A DNA stretch of 27,488 bases from Deltaproteobacteria bacterium (lineage in GTDB: Bacteria > Myxococcota_A > JAADFL01), in the NCBI GenBank assembly GCA_013152945.1, contig JAADFL010000061.1, positions 1 through 27,488 on the forward strand, written 5' to 3'. The position numbers and the translations under genes are program-made. The notes beneath the pieces are model-generated. The model saw nothing but the letters and a program-made list of their open reading frames with translations. It did no database searches and was not told where the DNA came from. This document shows positions 7,915 through 16,615 of this stretch, one piece after another; position 1 is the stretch's first letter; every line of letters starts with the position of its first letter.

Positions 7915-9366
7915 TCAGTTGTGGAGACAGAGGAACAAGCTCACCGCCGCAGTGGCTCTAAGCCGGGGATCGAGGCCCAAGAGAAGCGGCTCGAGTGATC
8001 TTCGTATCAATATATCATTGACCAAAAAAGCGGTGCGCGCACCGATCAGAAGGACTTGGTCATCTTCGGAAATAAGCATGGAGGATATTATTGATCCATC
8101 CCTTTGATCGCCCAGTTCGTGGAGAATCCCGACCGCCAGTTCGGCTGCGTCAAAATCATTACCGAGTGCCACATCTATAAGCATGGCCCTGTGACCGTCG
8201 AAGGGACTCCTTGTACAATAACCGGCGGCCTGCACTCTTATCACAAAGACCGGATCATGTTCCAAATCAACGCCGGAGTTCATCGTTGAGCCGATCCGGC
8301 ATACGGATTTTCCAAGTGACCGAAGTGCGATAGTCCTTATACGATAGTCAGGGTTGGACAAGCCCATCTCCAACAGGGCACGGGGCAGCATTTTCCTGGA
8401 TGCCATGGTATCGAAAAGCAGTATTGCGGCCGGGGGCATTCGGATCTTGTCTTGCAGGCAGCCTCGGAGGAAAGAAAGAGCTTCCTTGTTGATTGAAATA
8501 TCTGCGGTTGACCCGATAATCGACTTAACCAGCCGCCAGGTCCCGGTCTTAAACATGCCTCTTTTTTCGAATTGATTTTTAAAGGTGACCAGCATTTTCG
8601 GATAATTCATGATTATCGAGGTACACAAACTTTTTTGTACCAGCATGTCCGTATGGTCAAGTGCAAATCGGACCAGCTTTTCGACTATCGGTCCGGGAAT
8701 CGGCCGGGACGAAAAGAAGGTGTTCGTGTCGATACAACCGGATATCGCCGTCCACGGTATGCCGTTGGAATTTCCAAGTAATTCGGAAAAGATCCCCGGC
8801 CCGTCGTCACTACCTGCCTTGGCCAGAAGGCAGGCTGCCGAGAACCGTATACCCGGATCATCGGCTCTTGTCATGATTTTCAAGATATCCAGAAGTTCGG
8901 CAGCCGGTTTTTTGGGGTTTTTGCCCCAAGTTGAGACCAAGTACGCGGATGACAGGGCCTCGAGTACGGCCCGCTCATATGGGATGGTCTTTGATTCAGC
9001 CATAGAGCGGATAATGTCCAATGCGATTCGGCTCTGGAGGATGGAATCTTTTTTTTCGAAATTTTCTTCGAGTCCAAAAAACTCGATGTAATGTGAAGCC
9101 GCGGCAATGGGCCGGCCTGCCTCCAGCAAGGACTCGATGTAAAGCCTGCGGGTTGAATCATCAGGGTTTTTGCCTTCAACATATGCCTCCAGGATTTGTA
9201 CGGCCTTGTTCGGTTTTCCTGATCGAAGGAGCTTTCGCGCCCTTTCAATACCAGGCTCTCGGCCGCATCCTGAAAATAGGATGATGCTAGAAAAAAGTAT
9301 GATTAATGTTCCCGGCAGGATAAGAATGAGATTTGTGAATGATTTTATTTTATCCGGCTTTGGCAT
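7915..9366 (-). CDS. Lipoprotein with TPR-like start and HEAT-type repeats
   Basis: This 483-residue protein has a long hydrophobic signal (about 11-33) ending in the lipobox Leu-Phe-Ser-Gly-Cys, so it is a membrane-anchored lipoprotein. Residues 37-100 read as two TPR-like helical hairpins (ERARKLLRSGKPNKAVQILEAYVE...). From about 150 on there are helical pairs of the HEAT/armadillo style: DPGIRFSAACLLAKAG, NPDYRIRTIALRSLGK, DPVFVIRVQAAGYC and DPRLRATAAVSLFLCL. These solenoids normally act as protein-binding scaffolds. It starts 15 bp after the stop of the O-antigen-ligase-like gene, with GAGAGG as its ribosome site, so the two are co-transcribed and likely work together at the membrane. The partner is unknown and no enzyme motif is visible. 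Confidence 0.72.
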   Translation of the reverse strand: MPKPDKIKSFTNLILILPGTLIILFSSIILFSGCGREPGIERARKLLRSGKPNKAVQILEAYVEGKNPDDSTRRLYIESLLEAGRPIAAASHYIEFFGLEENFEKKDSILQSRIALDIIRSMAESKTIPYERAVLEALSSAYLVSTWGKNPKKPAAELLDILKIMTRADDPGIRFSAACLLAKAGSDDGPGIFSELLGNSNGIPWTAISGCIDTNTFFSSRPIPGPIVEKLVRFALDHTDMLVQKSLCTSIIMNYPKMLVTFKNQFEKRGMFKTGTWRLVKSIIGSTADISINKEALSFLRGCLQDKIRMPPAAILLFDTMASRKMLPRALLEMGLSNPDYRIRTIALRSLGKSVCRIGSTMNSGVDLEHDPVFVIRVQAAGYCTRSPFDGHRAMLIDVALGNDFDAAELAVGILHELGDQRDGSIISSMLISEDDQVLLIGARTAFLVNDILIRRSLEPLLLGLDPRLRATAAVSLFLCLHN

Positions 9367-9381
9367 GATTCAGGGAACCTC

Positions 9382-12087
9382 TCAGGGATTCATGGATGAA
9401 CCGGGCCGGTTATTCGGGACAGGCCAGATGGCGCTACAATATTTCGTGAGATCTCTCGACGGTGAATCCTTCAGTGCCCTGGCAAGTTCGATTCTCCACC
9501 TGGATGCCGTAAAAGAGGCCTTTGATTGCATGGACCGCATCATTTTTTCAGGCATGTTCCTGCAGCGGGACAATAATACAAAACACGGATAGGGATCGAG
9601 GTAAACGTCACGCCAAAGTTCGAGAGACCTTGCAAGCGCTTTTTGGGCGTCAATGTATCTTTTCTCCATCAACAAGTGCCTTCCCAATTCCAAAAGCAGG
9701 ATTGTGCGAGCCGGCCGATCCGCATGGATCGCAGCGTCTTTCAGGATTTCCCGGGCTTCTTTTGAGCGTCCCTGGAGAGCCAGGTTGTTGGAAAGTCTCC
9801 AAATAATATCAGTACGGGTGCTGCTCGAATTTATGAGTTTTTTATAGATTTTTTCTTCTTTTTGGAAGTCGCCTGCGATTCGATAGTAATTGGCCAGAGC
9901 GAGCCCGGCCTCAACCGTGTTTTTCATGTCACCGTTTTCCATTGCATGTTCCATTCGCCGCATCAGTATTCGGGACACCTCCCCTGACAGGTCTTGGCTT
10001 GCCTTCAACATGGAAGCCAGTTTCCGTACAGGCCTTTTCATTAACATGATCTCGGCCGTTGTTTGTGCAATATCCTTGTTTTTTCCAAGTGCAAGTTGGA
10101 TTTTTAGTTTCAACATCAGCCCCCCGTAGCCCAGGGCACGTGAGTCATATGCCGAAATCAATGATAGGGCCTTGTGGTAATCTCCTGTTTCAACAAGTGC
10201 CCGTGCAAAAACAATGGCTGCCCCTGGATTCCCGCCTGCGAGCACATAGGCCTTCCTTGCAGCCTTTTTTTCAGCCCGGAAATCTTTTGTCTTGTGTGAA
10301 AACTCCGCAAGAATTGTCTGCGGTTCGGCAAGCCAGGGAGCGATGTGGGACGCCGTTGATGCAAGTTTCAGTGCCCTGTTGTCTTCATTTTCATTTGCCG
10401 CTTTGATCGATCGCCTCAATAGCCCGGCAGTTATACAGGGCCACAAAGCAAGTACCAGGATGATTATTCCGCTTGATGCCAAGATCGCCTTGATTCGGAT
10501 GCTGCCCGTAGATTTACTTAAACCGTCCCTTTGTCCATCCACCCCTTTTCCCAACAAGGCCAGGCCGGCTCCAAGGGCTGCAAGAAACATTGCGTACGGG
10601 CCGTCCAGGAGTCCGCCGAACAGGAAGGGCACGACCAGGCCCGTGCTTGATGCGGCAAAGGGTAAGCTATCAAGCCTGCCATCTCTTACCCCGCAGGTCT
10701 TCAAAGGAAAAAATATTGCCAGGAAAAGCAGAAAGATGAATGCAAGCGAAGCAGGTATACCTGCTTCGGAGGCAACCTTTAAAAAGGCATTATGGCCTGC
10801 TTCCCTGAAATAGGCGCTCGGCAGTTCATCGCCTTTTTTTATGAACTTGTATGACAGGATTCTCCTCGAGTTGGGGCCGTTGCCTATCAGAGGCGACTCC
10901 TTGATCATCCGCAGAGATACCTTGAAATCCGCTATTCTACCGCTGTGTGCCATTGCCTTTGGATAAAATACTCTTTCGAGATAGATACGTGCAGGGCCTT
11001 GTGCGAAAAGAATGATTAATAGAGCTGCAATGGCGGCGGACGCGGACAGAGCGGATTTCAGTTCCGCCGCCTTGGCGGATTTCGTACTTCGCAGGGTGCG
11101 GAGTGCGTGTATACCCAAAACAGTGAAGCCGCCGAGCCCGAGCCCGAGCCAAGCGGTCCTGCTATAGGAAAGAATGCACACGAGTCCGAACAAGAGGGCC
11201 GCAACCGTGGATATCGTTTTCGTAGTCCTTTTTCGACTGAACGCACCCGCAAGCGCCACGGGAAAGGCTCCTGCAAACCAGTGACCTGTATGGGCCGGGT
11301 GCATGCCGAGGATCCAGAGCCTGTGGTAAAGGCCGATTGCAAGGCCCAGGTGCAAGGATCGTTCGATTGCATGCCAAAGCCCCAACCCGGAAAAGGCAAG
11401 GCCCGCCGCACACGGTCCGTATAGCAACCATGAAACTCTTGGTTTATCGGTGGCAAGGAGAAGCAAGGGCATGCAGAGGTACGCCAGGTACCTGAAGAGC
11501 ACCAGGGATGATGTGCCTGGTGATTTCGATGCAATCGTGGAAAAAATATAGGCTACCGCCATGAGTGCGATTGAGGGCAGTACCCATCTGCCGTAACCTT
11601 TTCTTAGGATGTGCAGTCTCGTTTCCGATATTTCGAAGAAAAGGAGAAGATTCGCCACGAGTGCTGCAACCGAGTAATCCGTGAATATCTGTTCGACGCC
11701 GGGCCCGAACAGAGGCGATGCGAGTGCAACCCCAATACCTACACCGGCCCATGTCACGGCATCGAAAGCACAGGATGCACCAGCCAGGCCCGACATGAAC
11801 AGCCCTATCAAGACATGGATGAATGAGCCTTCAGGTGCGAGCCCGGAATTTGCTGTTGCAAAACCAATGGCAGCGCCCAGGCCGGATGCAAGCAGGATGC
11901 GTTCGAATTTCAAATTTGCGTCCGGTCTCTTTATTTTTTTCAGGATGAAAAGGTAAGTCCCGTTCGAAATGCCGATAGACAGGAAACAAATCAGCAGCCC
12001 GGGTATTCCAAGCTGGGCAGACATATATAGCGACGCAATAAGCGTGGTTGACTGCAGTACGCTGAATAACCGGCCGGCCGATTTCAA
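9382..12087 (-). CDS. O-antigen ligase (Wzy_C/WaaL)-family membrane protein with C-terminal TPR region
   Basis: The protein has 901 residues. Residues 1 to about 565 hold ten or more hydrophobic helices. The family signature is in the middle: a helix ending SYSRTAWLGLGLGG (about 310-325), then a long periplasmic-type loop with an Arg-rich start (SGRIADFKVSLRMIKESPLIGNG). This is followed by GHNAFLKVASEAGIPA (about 430), the conserved His/Asn...Glu-x-Gly block. After a final helix near 545-565 the C-terminal 330 residues are TPR-like helical repeats (for example YHKALSLISAYDSRALGYGGLMLKLK). Family members join lipid-linked glycans to lipid A or proteins, or polymerise them. TPR-tailed versions may be protein glycosylation ligases. 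The start is a TTG with AAGGA seven bases upstream. No glycosyltransferase gene is adjacent, so the acceptor cannot be inferred. Confidence 0.78.
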   Translation of the reverse strand: MKSAGRLFSVLQSTTLIASLYMSAQLGIPGLLICFLSIGISNGTYLFILKKIKRPDANLKFERILLASGLGAAIGFATANSGLAPEGSFIHVLIGLFMSGLAGASCAFDAVTWAGVGIGVALASPLFGPGVEQIFTDYSVAALVANLLLFFEISETRLHILRKGYGRWVLPSIALMAVAYIFSTIASKSPGTSSLVLFRYLAYLCMPLLLLATDKPRVSWLLYGPCAAGLAFSGLGLWHAIERSLHLGLAIGLYHRLWILGMHPAHTGHWFAGAFPVALAGAFSRKRTTKTISTVAALLFGLVCILSYSRTAWLGLGLGGFTVLGIHALRTLRSTKSAKAAELKSALSASAAIAALLIILFAQGPARIYLERVFYPKAMAHSGRIADFKVSLRMIKESPLIGNGPNSRRILSYKFIKKGDELPSAYFREAGHNAFLKVASEAGIPASLAFIFLLFLAIFFPLKTCGVRDGRLDSLPFAASSTGLVVPFLFGGLLDGPYAMFLAALGAGLALLGKGVDGQRDGLSKSTGSIRIKAILASSGIIILVLALWPCITAGLLRRSIKAANENEDNRALKLASTASHIAPWLAEPQTILAEFSHKTKDFRAEKKAARKAYVLAGGNPGAAIVFARALVETGDYHKALSLISAYDSRALGYGGLMLKLKIQLALGKNKDIAQTTAEIMLMKRPVRKLASMLKASQDLSGEVSRILMRRMEHAMENGDMKNTVEAGLALANYYRIAGDFQKEEKIYKKLINSSSTRTDIIWRLSNNLALQGRSKEAREILKDAAIHADRPARTILLLELGRHLLMEKRYIDAQKALARSLELWRDVYLDPYPCFVLLSRCRNMPEKMMRSMQSKASFTASRWRIELARALKDSPSRDLTKYCSAIWPVPNNRPGSSMNP

Positions 12088-12297
12088 TGCAAAATCCTTG
12101 TCAAGCCGCCCATCATGGGCCTGTTTCTTATTTTCAATTCAATACTTTACTATTAGAGGAAGAGCAACCACAATAGAATCTCAACAATTGAATGTTGTTT
12201 GCCTTCATAGGTCTTCTATATCAAATCGGGGCCGGCGTGGATGTGTGCACCATAATGGTTTCAAGTAATACTTTAGTAAAAAAATAGTGTATTTTTC

Positions 12298-12326
12298 TTG
12301 AAAACCATGTTCCGTAAGTAGATACT
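12298..12326 (+). promoter_or_regulatory. Sigma-70-like promoter candidate for the HMA-permease gene
   Basis: TTGAAA (12298-12303), a 17-base spacer and GATACT (12321-12326) form a plausible promoter. Transcription would start near 12333, about 36 nt ahead of the start codon region. The flanking intergenic stretch 12088-12297 is A/T-rich. It also contains a small dyad, GCCCAT-C-ATGGGC (12108-12120), just upstream of the divergent minus-strand gene. Confidence 0.45.
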
Positions 12327-12368
12327 ATGCAGGTGTAAATCGACCTTTCGGTTAGAGAGGAGGTAAGC

Positions 12369-13718
12369 TTGGACATGCAATCAGTATTGCCGGTATTGAG
12401 TTCATGGCCGGCCAAATGGATTACCGAGTCATGGCTGATGTTCGAGTTAATGGCTCCATACCTGCTCCTTGGTTTTTTTCTCGCCGGCATGCTCCGCGCC
12501 TTTATACCGGATGGTGTGGTGGCAAAGTACCTGGGAGGAAAAGGGCCGGCATCGGTGCTTAATGGTTCGCTCGTCGGCGTACCTCTCCCATTGTGCTCGT
12601 GTGGAGTGATACCGTTTGCAGATCTTTTGAAGCGGCAGGGAGCATCCAAGGGCGCTATTACATCATTCTTGATTTCCACACCACAGACAGGCGTAGACTC
12701 CATACTTGCGACTTACGCGATGTTGGGACTTCCAATAGCCTTGTGGAAGGTGATTACGGCCCTGGTGTCGGGTATGGTGGGCGGACTGATCACTTCCCTG
12801 GTCACGAGGGGAGAGACCGACTCCAGGGATCAAAACGCTGACGAATCCCACGGCGTACAAGACAATAAACCCTGTACGGATGACTGCACGGTCGAGCAAA
12901 AGGACGGGATTCAGGACAAGATTAAAGGAGGCCTTTCGTACGGCTTTGGTATGTTGATTGAGGAGATAGCATTCTGGCTGGTGGTCGGGACACTTGCCGC
13001 AGGTGCTATAAGCGCTTTCGTGCCCGATGATATGCTCGTTTCAGTGATACATAGTCCATTCCTAAGAATGCTCTCAGTGCTGGTAGTGGCGATACCGTTG
13101 TATGTTTGTGCCACAGGATCCATACCAGTGGCTGCTGCCTTGGTGATGAAAGGACTGCCCATGGGCGGTGCAATAGTCTTCCTGATTGCAGGGCCTGCGA
13201 CCAATATTGCAACCATTTCAGTGTTTACCAAGGTATTGGGAAAAAAGACCGTATTGGTGTACTTGGCTGTCATAACTTTGCTTAGCCTGCTTGCAGGCGT
13301 ATTATTCGACCTGGTTTTACCCGGCGCTACGATTCCTGCACAAGCAGTTGTCCGGGGACACGGGATAAGAGGAGCGGAAGGCTGGACCGGATTTGCCCTG
13401 GCGATTGTCTTGGCAGTCCTGGTAGGCCGGGCCCTTGTTGTAAAGGCAGTTAAAAAGATTGACAGGAAAAGCGCAGGGAAAGGAGGCCGCGACATGCCTG
13501 GTCTGATCATGGTGGTCGAAGGAATGACTTGCAGGCATTGTTCCATGACCGTGGAAAATGCTCTCAAGGCCGTTCACGGAGTGGATAGCGTCAAGGTGGA
13601 TCTGGATAGCGGCAAGGTCGCTGTCCAGGGCCTGGGTTACTCTCCAGACCTTCTTATACGGGCTGTGGAGAGCAAGGGTTACAAGGTAGTCTCACCCAGG
13701 CTTGGTATGAGTTCTTGA
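12369..13718 (+). CDS. Permease of the SO_0444-type Cu/Zn efflux family (DUF318/ArsP-like) with C-terminal HMA domain
   Basis: The 449-residue protein has two bundles of membrane helices (about 25-145 and 195-365). The conserved cytoplasm-facing motif PLCSCGVIPFADLL (Cys76, Cys78) is followed by SFLISTPQTGVDS, typical of this permease family. The loop between bundles is hydrophilic and contains CTDDC (169-173), a possible metal-binding pair. Residues about 377-446 are a heavy-metal-associated domain with GMTCRHC (Cys388, Cys391) that could deliver or sense Cu(I), Zn(II) or a similar ion. The likely role is export of a soft metal across the inner membrane. Starts are ambiguous: GAGAGGAGGT favours TTG at 12369 (5-nt spacing), while ATG at 12375 (11 nt) gives nearly the same protein. 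The gene converges on feoB. Confidence 0.8.
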   Translation: MDMQSVLPVLSSWPAKWITESWLMFELMAPYLLLGFFLAGMLRAFIPDGVVAKYLGGKGPASVLNGSLVGVPLPLCSCGVIPFADLLKRQGASKGAITSFLISTPQTGVDSILATYAMLGLPIALWKVITALVSGMVGGLITSLVTRGETDSRDQNADESHGVQDNKPCTDDCTVEQKDGIQDKIKGGLSYGFGMLIEEIAFWLVVGTLAAGAISAFVPDDMLVSVIHSPFLRMLSVLVVAIPLYVCATGSIPVAAALVMKGLPMGGAIVFLIAGPATNIATISVFTKVLGKKTVLVYLAVITLLSLLAGVLFDLVLPGATIPAQAVVRGHGIRGAEGWTGFALAIVLAVLVGRALVVKAVKKIDRKSAGKGGRDMPGLIMVVEGMTCRHCSMTVENALKAVHGVDSVKVDLDSGKVAVQGLGYSPDLLIRAVESKGYKVVSPRLGMSS

Positions 13719-13829
13719 TCATTTTTTCAATTTCCGTACATCAACGAAGTTCTTCTCAAGGAGTATGCTTCCATAAGTCGGAGAATACCTCGTTATAGCA
13801 TGCCACTCGGTCGTCCCCCATGACTTTTT

Positions 13830-16013
13830 TCATATAAACAGGTTCCCCACCTGGAAGACGATTGCCGAGAGAATCCAGGCAATGGCCGTAAGTCCGAAGA
13901 GTTGCAATGCAGCCCATTTCCAACTTCCGGACTCGCGGCTGGTGACTGCAATTGTAGCCATGCACGGCATTGCGATCAACATGAACAGCATCAAGGTGAA
14001 GCCTGTCAACGGCGAGTAGCTTTTGCGCAGCACGGCACGCAGGTCAACTGAAGTGTCGTCGGCTGCGCCCAGTGAGAATACGATACCTATCTGGGACACG
14101 AAAAGTTCCTTGGCTGCAAAGGCTCCGAGCATGGCGGTATCGATACGCCAATCGAAACCCAGTGGATGCATGACAGGCTCAATGAAGCGGCCGATGCGCC
14201 CGGCTACCGAGTATTCCAGGTTTTCTGCGGCCCGGCGGTCCCTGACTTGTTCCGGGGTCAGGATTTGAACGTCTCCCTGTGCTTTCGAAATATCCTCGGT
14301 ATCTTTTGTCATTACGACGATCTTGCCTGCCGCGATGTCTGAATCGACCTGAAAACGGTCCAGCTTGGGATAGGATGTAATTGCCCACATGATGATGGAA
14401 AAACCGAGGATTATGGTGCCGGCCTTGCGCAGGTACATCCAGGATCGTTCGAACATTTTGATGCCTACAGCCCGGAGAGTCGGCAGGCGATAGGGCGGCA
14501 GTTCCATGACAAAAGGCGCATCCTCACCGGCAAGCAGGGATCGGCGCAGCAGCAGCGCAATCAGCAGGGCCAACACGATGCCGGTAAAATAGATAAGAAA
14601 CAGTATCGGCGCATGCCAGGCCGGCGCAAAGAAGGCCGGGATCAGCAACATCCAGATCGGCAGGCGGGCGCCGCAGGACATGAGCGGCAGGACGAGCATG
14701 GTAGTCAGCCGGTCACGTTCGTTCTCCAAGGTGCGTGTCGCCATGATTCCCGGAATAGAGCATCCAAAGCCCGTCATCATCGGCACGAAACTCTTACCGT
14801 GCAAACCAAAACGGTGCATCAGGCGATCCATCAAGAAAGCAGCCCGTGCCATGTACCCCGAGTCTTCGAGAAAGGCCAATCCCATGAACAGCAGGATGAT
14901 ATTGGGCAGGAAGACAAGCACACCGCCGACCCCGCCTATGATTCCGTCGACAAGCAGCGAGCGCAGGGCCGAGTCAGAGCCCGGGGGCCACAGGCTCGAA
15001 ACAAGGTTACCCAGGATGTTTAAGCCGGTAGTGATCCAGTCCATGGGATAATTGCCCAGGCTGAATGTAATCCAGAAGATCAGGTACATGATGACCAGGA
15101 AGAAGGGAATTCCAAGATAACGGTTTACAAGTATCATATCGATGTGATCCGAGACCGCCCGTGAGTCGATATGTTTATATTGGGTAACCGCTTCCCGGAG
15201 CAAGCCGTCGACAAAGCCGAAATAATGTTGGGTCATGAACAGAGTAATATCCTGCCCGGTCTCACGTTCTATTTTTTTACGCCAACGGCCGGCTTCATCG
15301 ATTGCCGCATGTTTTTCACCGCCTTTGGCGAGCTTGTCGGTAAAACTTGCATCTCCAAGAAGAAGACGGCTGGCAATCCAGTCGCGGCCGCGGTCATGGG
15401 CCATTGTTTCAGGGAGCCTTTTTACGATGTCAGCCAGTGCACGTTTTAGGCGTTCACCAAGTACCAGTCGATTCTCTTGTACTGCGTGGTGTGCAGCCCG
15501 GGCAATGGCCTCCTTCAGCTCTGTCGAACCCAAACCCTTGTGGCCCGTTGTCCTGACAACAGGAAAGCCCAGTAGCGTTCGCAACTTCCCGACATCAATC
15601 TCCAGGCCTGCCTTGTCAGCCTCATCACTCATGTTGAGACATAACACGGGATTGGCGCCGGCCAGCATTATCTGGGCCAGGAGAGTCAGACTGCGGCCCA
15701 GCACTGTCGAATCTACAATGACTACGACCACATCAAGATCGTCTTCGATCAATACTTCCTGGGCGATACGTTCTTCAGGGGAAAAAGATGTCAGGCTGTA
15801 CGTTCCAGGCAAGTCGAGGATCTCGAACTTCGAATCACCGTAGGTGTAATGTCCCTCTCGTCTCTCGACCGTGACTCCGGGATAGTTGCCGACATGTTGA
15901 TGTGTACCTGTGAGTACATTGAATAAGCTTGTCTTGCCGGAATTCGGATTTCCCGCCAGAGCTACTCTGAATGTCTCCCTGGCCCTTTTTGTCTTTTTCT
16001 GAACGCGCTCCAT
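13830..16013 (-). CDS. feoB: FeoB, ferrous iron transporter
   Basis: The 727-residue protein imports Fe(II) across the inner membrane and has a cytoplasmic GTPase domain. The G motifs are clear: G1 GNPNSGKT (21-28), G3 DLPGT (67-71) and G4 NMSD (127-130). A FeoB helical region follows. Then come two Gate segments with the family core PMMTGFGCSIPGIMATRTL and PLMSCGARLPIW, and a C-terminal membrane region ending VFQVGNLFI. Length is normal. I start at the ATG at 16013 because AGAAGG (16021-16026) lies seven bases upstream. A TTG six bases earlier would be only one base-step from that site. No separate feoA or feoC adjoins it; the only FeoA-type domain here is fused to the divergent regulator at 16896. 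A shared upstream element at 16063-16092 suggests joint control. Confidence 0.97.
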   Translation of the reverse strand: MERVQKKTKRARETFRVALAGNPNSGKTSLFNVLTGTHQHVGNYPGVTVERREGHYTYGDSKFEILDLPGTYSLTSFSPEERIAQEVLIEDDLDVVVVIVDSTVLGRSLTLLAQIMLAGANPVLCLNMSDEADKAGLEIDVGKLRTLLGFPVVRTTGHKGLGSTELKEAIARAAHHAVQENRLVLGERLKRALADIVKRLPETMAHDRGRDWIASRLLLGDASFTDKLAKGGEKHAAIDEAGRWRKKIERETGQDITLFMTQHYFGFVDGLLREAVTQYKHIDSRAVSDHIDMILVNRYLGIPFFLVIMYLIFWITFSLGNYPMDWITTGLNILGNLVSSLWPPGSDSALRSLLVDGIIGGVGGVLVFLPNIILLFMGLAFLEDSGYMARAAFLMDRLMHRFGLHGKSFVPMMTGFGCSIPGIMATRTLENERDRLTTMLVLPLMSCGARLPIWMLLIPAFFAPAWHAPILFLIYFTGIVLALLIALLLRRSLLAGEDAPFVMELPPYRLPTLRAVGIKMFERSWMYLRKAGTIILGFSIIMWAITSYPKLDRFQVDSDIAAGKIVVMTKDTEDISKAQGDVQILTPEQVRDRRAAENLEYSVAGRIGRFIEPVMHPLGFDWRIDTAMLGAFAAKELFVSQIGIVFSLGAADDTSVDLRAVLRKSYSPLTGFTLMLFMLIAMPCMATIAVTSRESGSWKWAALQLFGLTAIAWILSAIVFQVGNLFI

Positions 16014-16053
16014 AACCAAACCTTCTATTGTTAGCTCCGTCTACCAAAAATTT

Positions 16054-16082
16054 ACTTTAATACATATGAGCCTGTCCGACAA
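16054..16082 (-). promoter_or_regulatory. Promoter candidate for feoB
   Basis: On the minus strand, TTGTCG (16077-16082), a 17-base spacer and TAAAGT (16054-16059) precede feoB. The predicted transcript would start near 16047, about 34 nt before the ATG. The -35 hexamer lies within the conserved 30-nt element at 16063-16092, so a protein bound there would block or alter promoter use. Confidence 0.4.
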
Positions 16083-16092
16083 ACCATATCCG
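16063..16092 (-). promoter_or_regulatory. Conserved upstream element, feoB copy
   Basis: Read towards feoB, this 30-nt element matches the 31-nt element at 16779-16809 (read towards the dtxR/feoA gene) at about 26 positions with one gap. The shared core is TTTGTCGGAC, and both end in CATATG. The two copies therefore have the same orientation relative to the gene each precedes. I infer a common operator or promoter part for the iron genes. It does not look like a Fur box, and I cannot name the binding protein. Confidence 0.5.
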
Positions 16093-16097
16093 CCATA

Positions 16098-16391
16098 CTA
16101 TCGAAAAAAAAGGGGGGTAAAAATAAACTTTTTCTCTGCCTTGATTTGCTCTATTGTGGGAACAAGGTCTCTTGCGGCAAAGTCACGAATTCTTGCATCG
16201 AGCCTGGTCAACAGCTCATGTAACCTTGAAATATTCTGTTCTCTCAAGCTTGGAACGATGTCCAAGTCTTGGGTGGTCAATGGAGCACCAAGCAAAACAC
16301 CGGCAACACCTCCGACCACCACGAAATCGATCTTTTCGTCGCACAGGTGGTCGAGCAAAGATTCAAGATCGATGGGCTGATTAATCTTCAC
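16098..16391 (-). pseudogene. Truncated nucleotidyltransferase (MNT/AbiEii-like fold)
   Basis: The 97-residue product contains the nucleotidyltransferase signature. VVVGGVAGVLLGAP (Gly27-Gly28) is followed by Asp42-Leu-Asp44 (QDLDIV), the metal-binding DxD. Proteins of this group usually run to about 150-200 residues, with a further conserved block near a Gly-Pro-Leu-Asp sequence. Here the frame stops right where that block should begin (...KKFIFTPLFFR), next to runs of six C and eight T. Shifting frame does not restore the block, so the 3' half seems to be lost, not just frameshifted. The GTG start has GGAGA seven bases upstream and overlaps the preceding small gene by 11 nt, so the pair was an operon. 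It is likely a decayed toxin-antitoxin-like or orphan NTase module. Confidence 0.6.
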
Positions 16392-16575
16392 GTGTTAATC
16401 TCCATATGAGCCTCTGCGTCTTTGAACAGGCTCTCAGTCGTTCGCGAATTGAAAGGGTTGCCCACCAGGCAAGCAGTGAACGATCCACCTCTGCGGCAGC
16501 CTCCAGAAGCTCATTGGAAAAAGTGGGCTGTCCTGTTTTGCCTGATCTGAATCTGTCTTTTCCTGGCTGGTCCAT
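16381..16575 (-). CDS. Small protein partner of the nucleotidyltransferase (conserved-looking, unknown)
   Basis: The product has 64 residues. The C-terminal half, EVDRSLLAWWATLSIRERLR followed by helix-forming residues, resembles small proteins that I recall beside single-domain nucleotidyltransferases in deltaproteobacteria and planctomycetes (a 'D..LL.W...LSPRERLR' pattern). The N-terminal 20 residues are basic and probably disordered. No ribosome site is evident ahead of the ATG. The stop codon overlaps the start of the nucleotidyltransferase gene, so the two were translated together. Its role, perhaps as partner or antitoxin, is inferred only from this arrangement. With the partner truncated, the pair may be non-functional. 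Confidence 0.5.
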   Translation of the reverse strand: MDQPGKDRFRSGKTGQPTFSNELLEAAAEVDRSLLAWWATLSIRERLRACSKTQRLIWRLTRED

Positions 16576-16615
16576 GAATTAATGCTAGCAAGGGGACAGC
16601 ATTGGGGTCAATAAG

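Noticed and set aside
12911-13567. Long antisense frame of 218 codons opposite the permease gene
   Set aside because: It lies wholly within the well-supported permease gene and has a low-complexity Thr/Ala/Pro composition typical of a shadow frame.
13719-13829. Possible bidirectional terminator between the permease gene and feoB
   Set aside because: There are T and A runs (for example ATTTTTTC near 13740) but no convincing GC-rich stem beside them on either strand.
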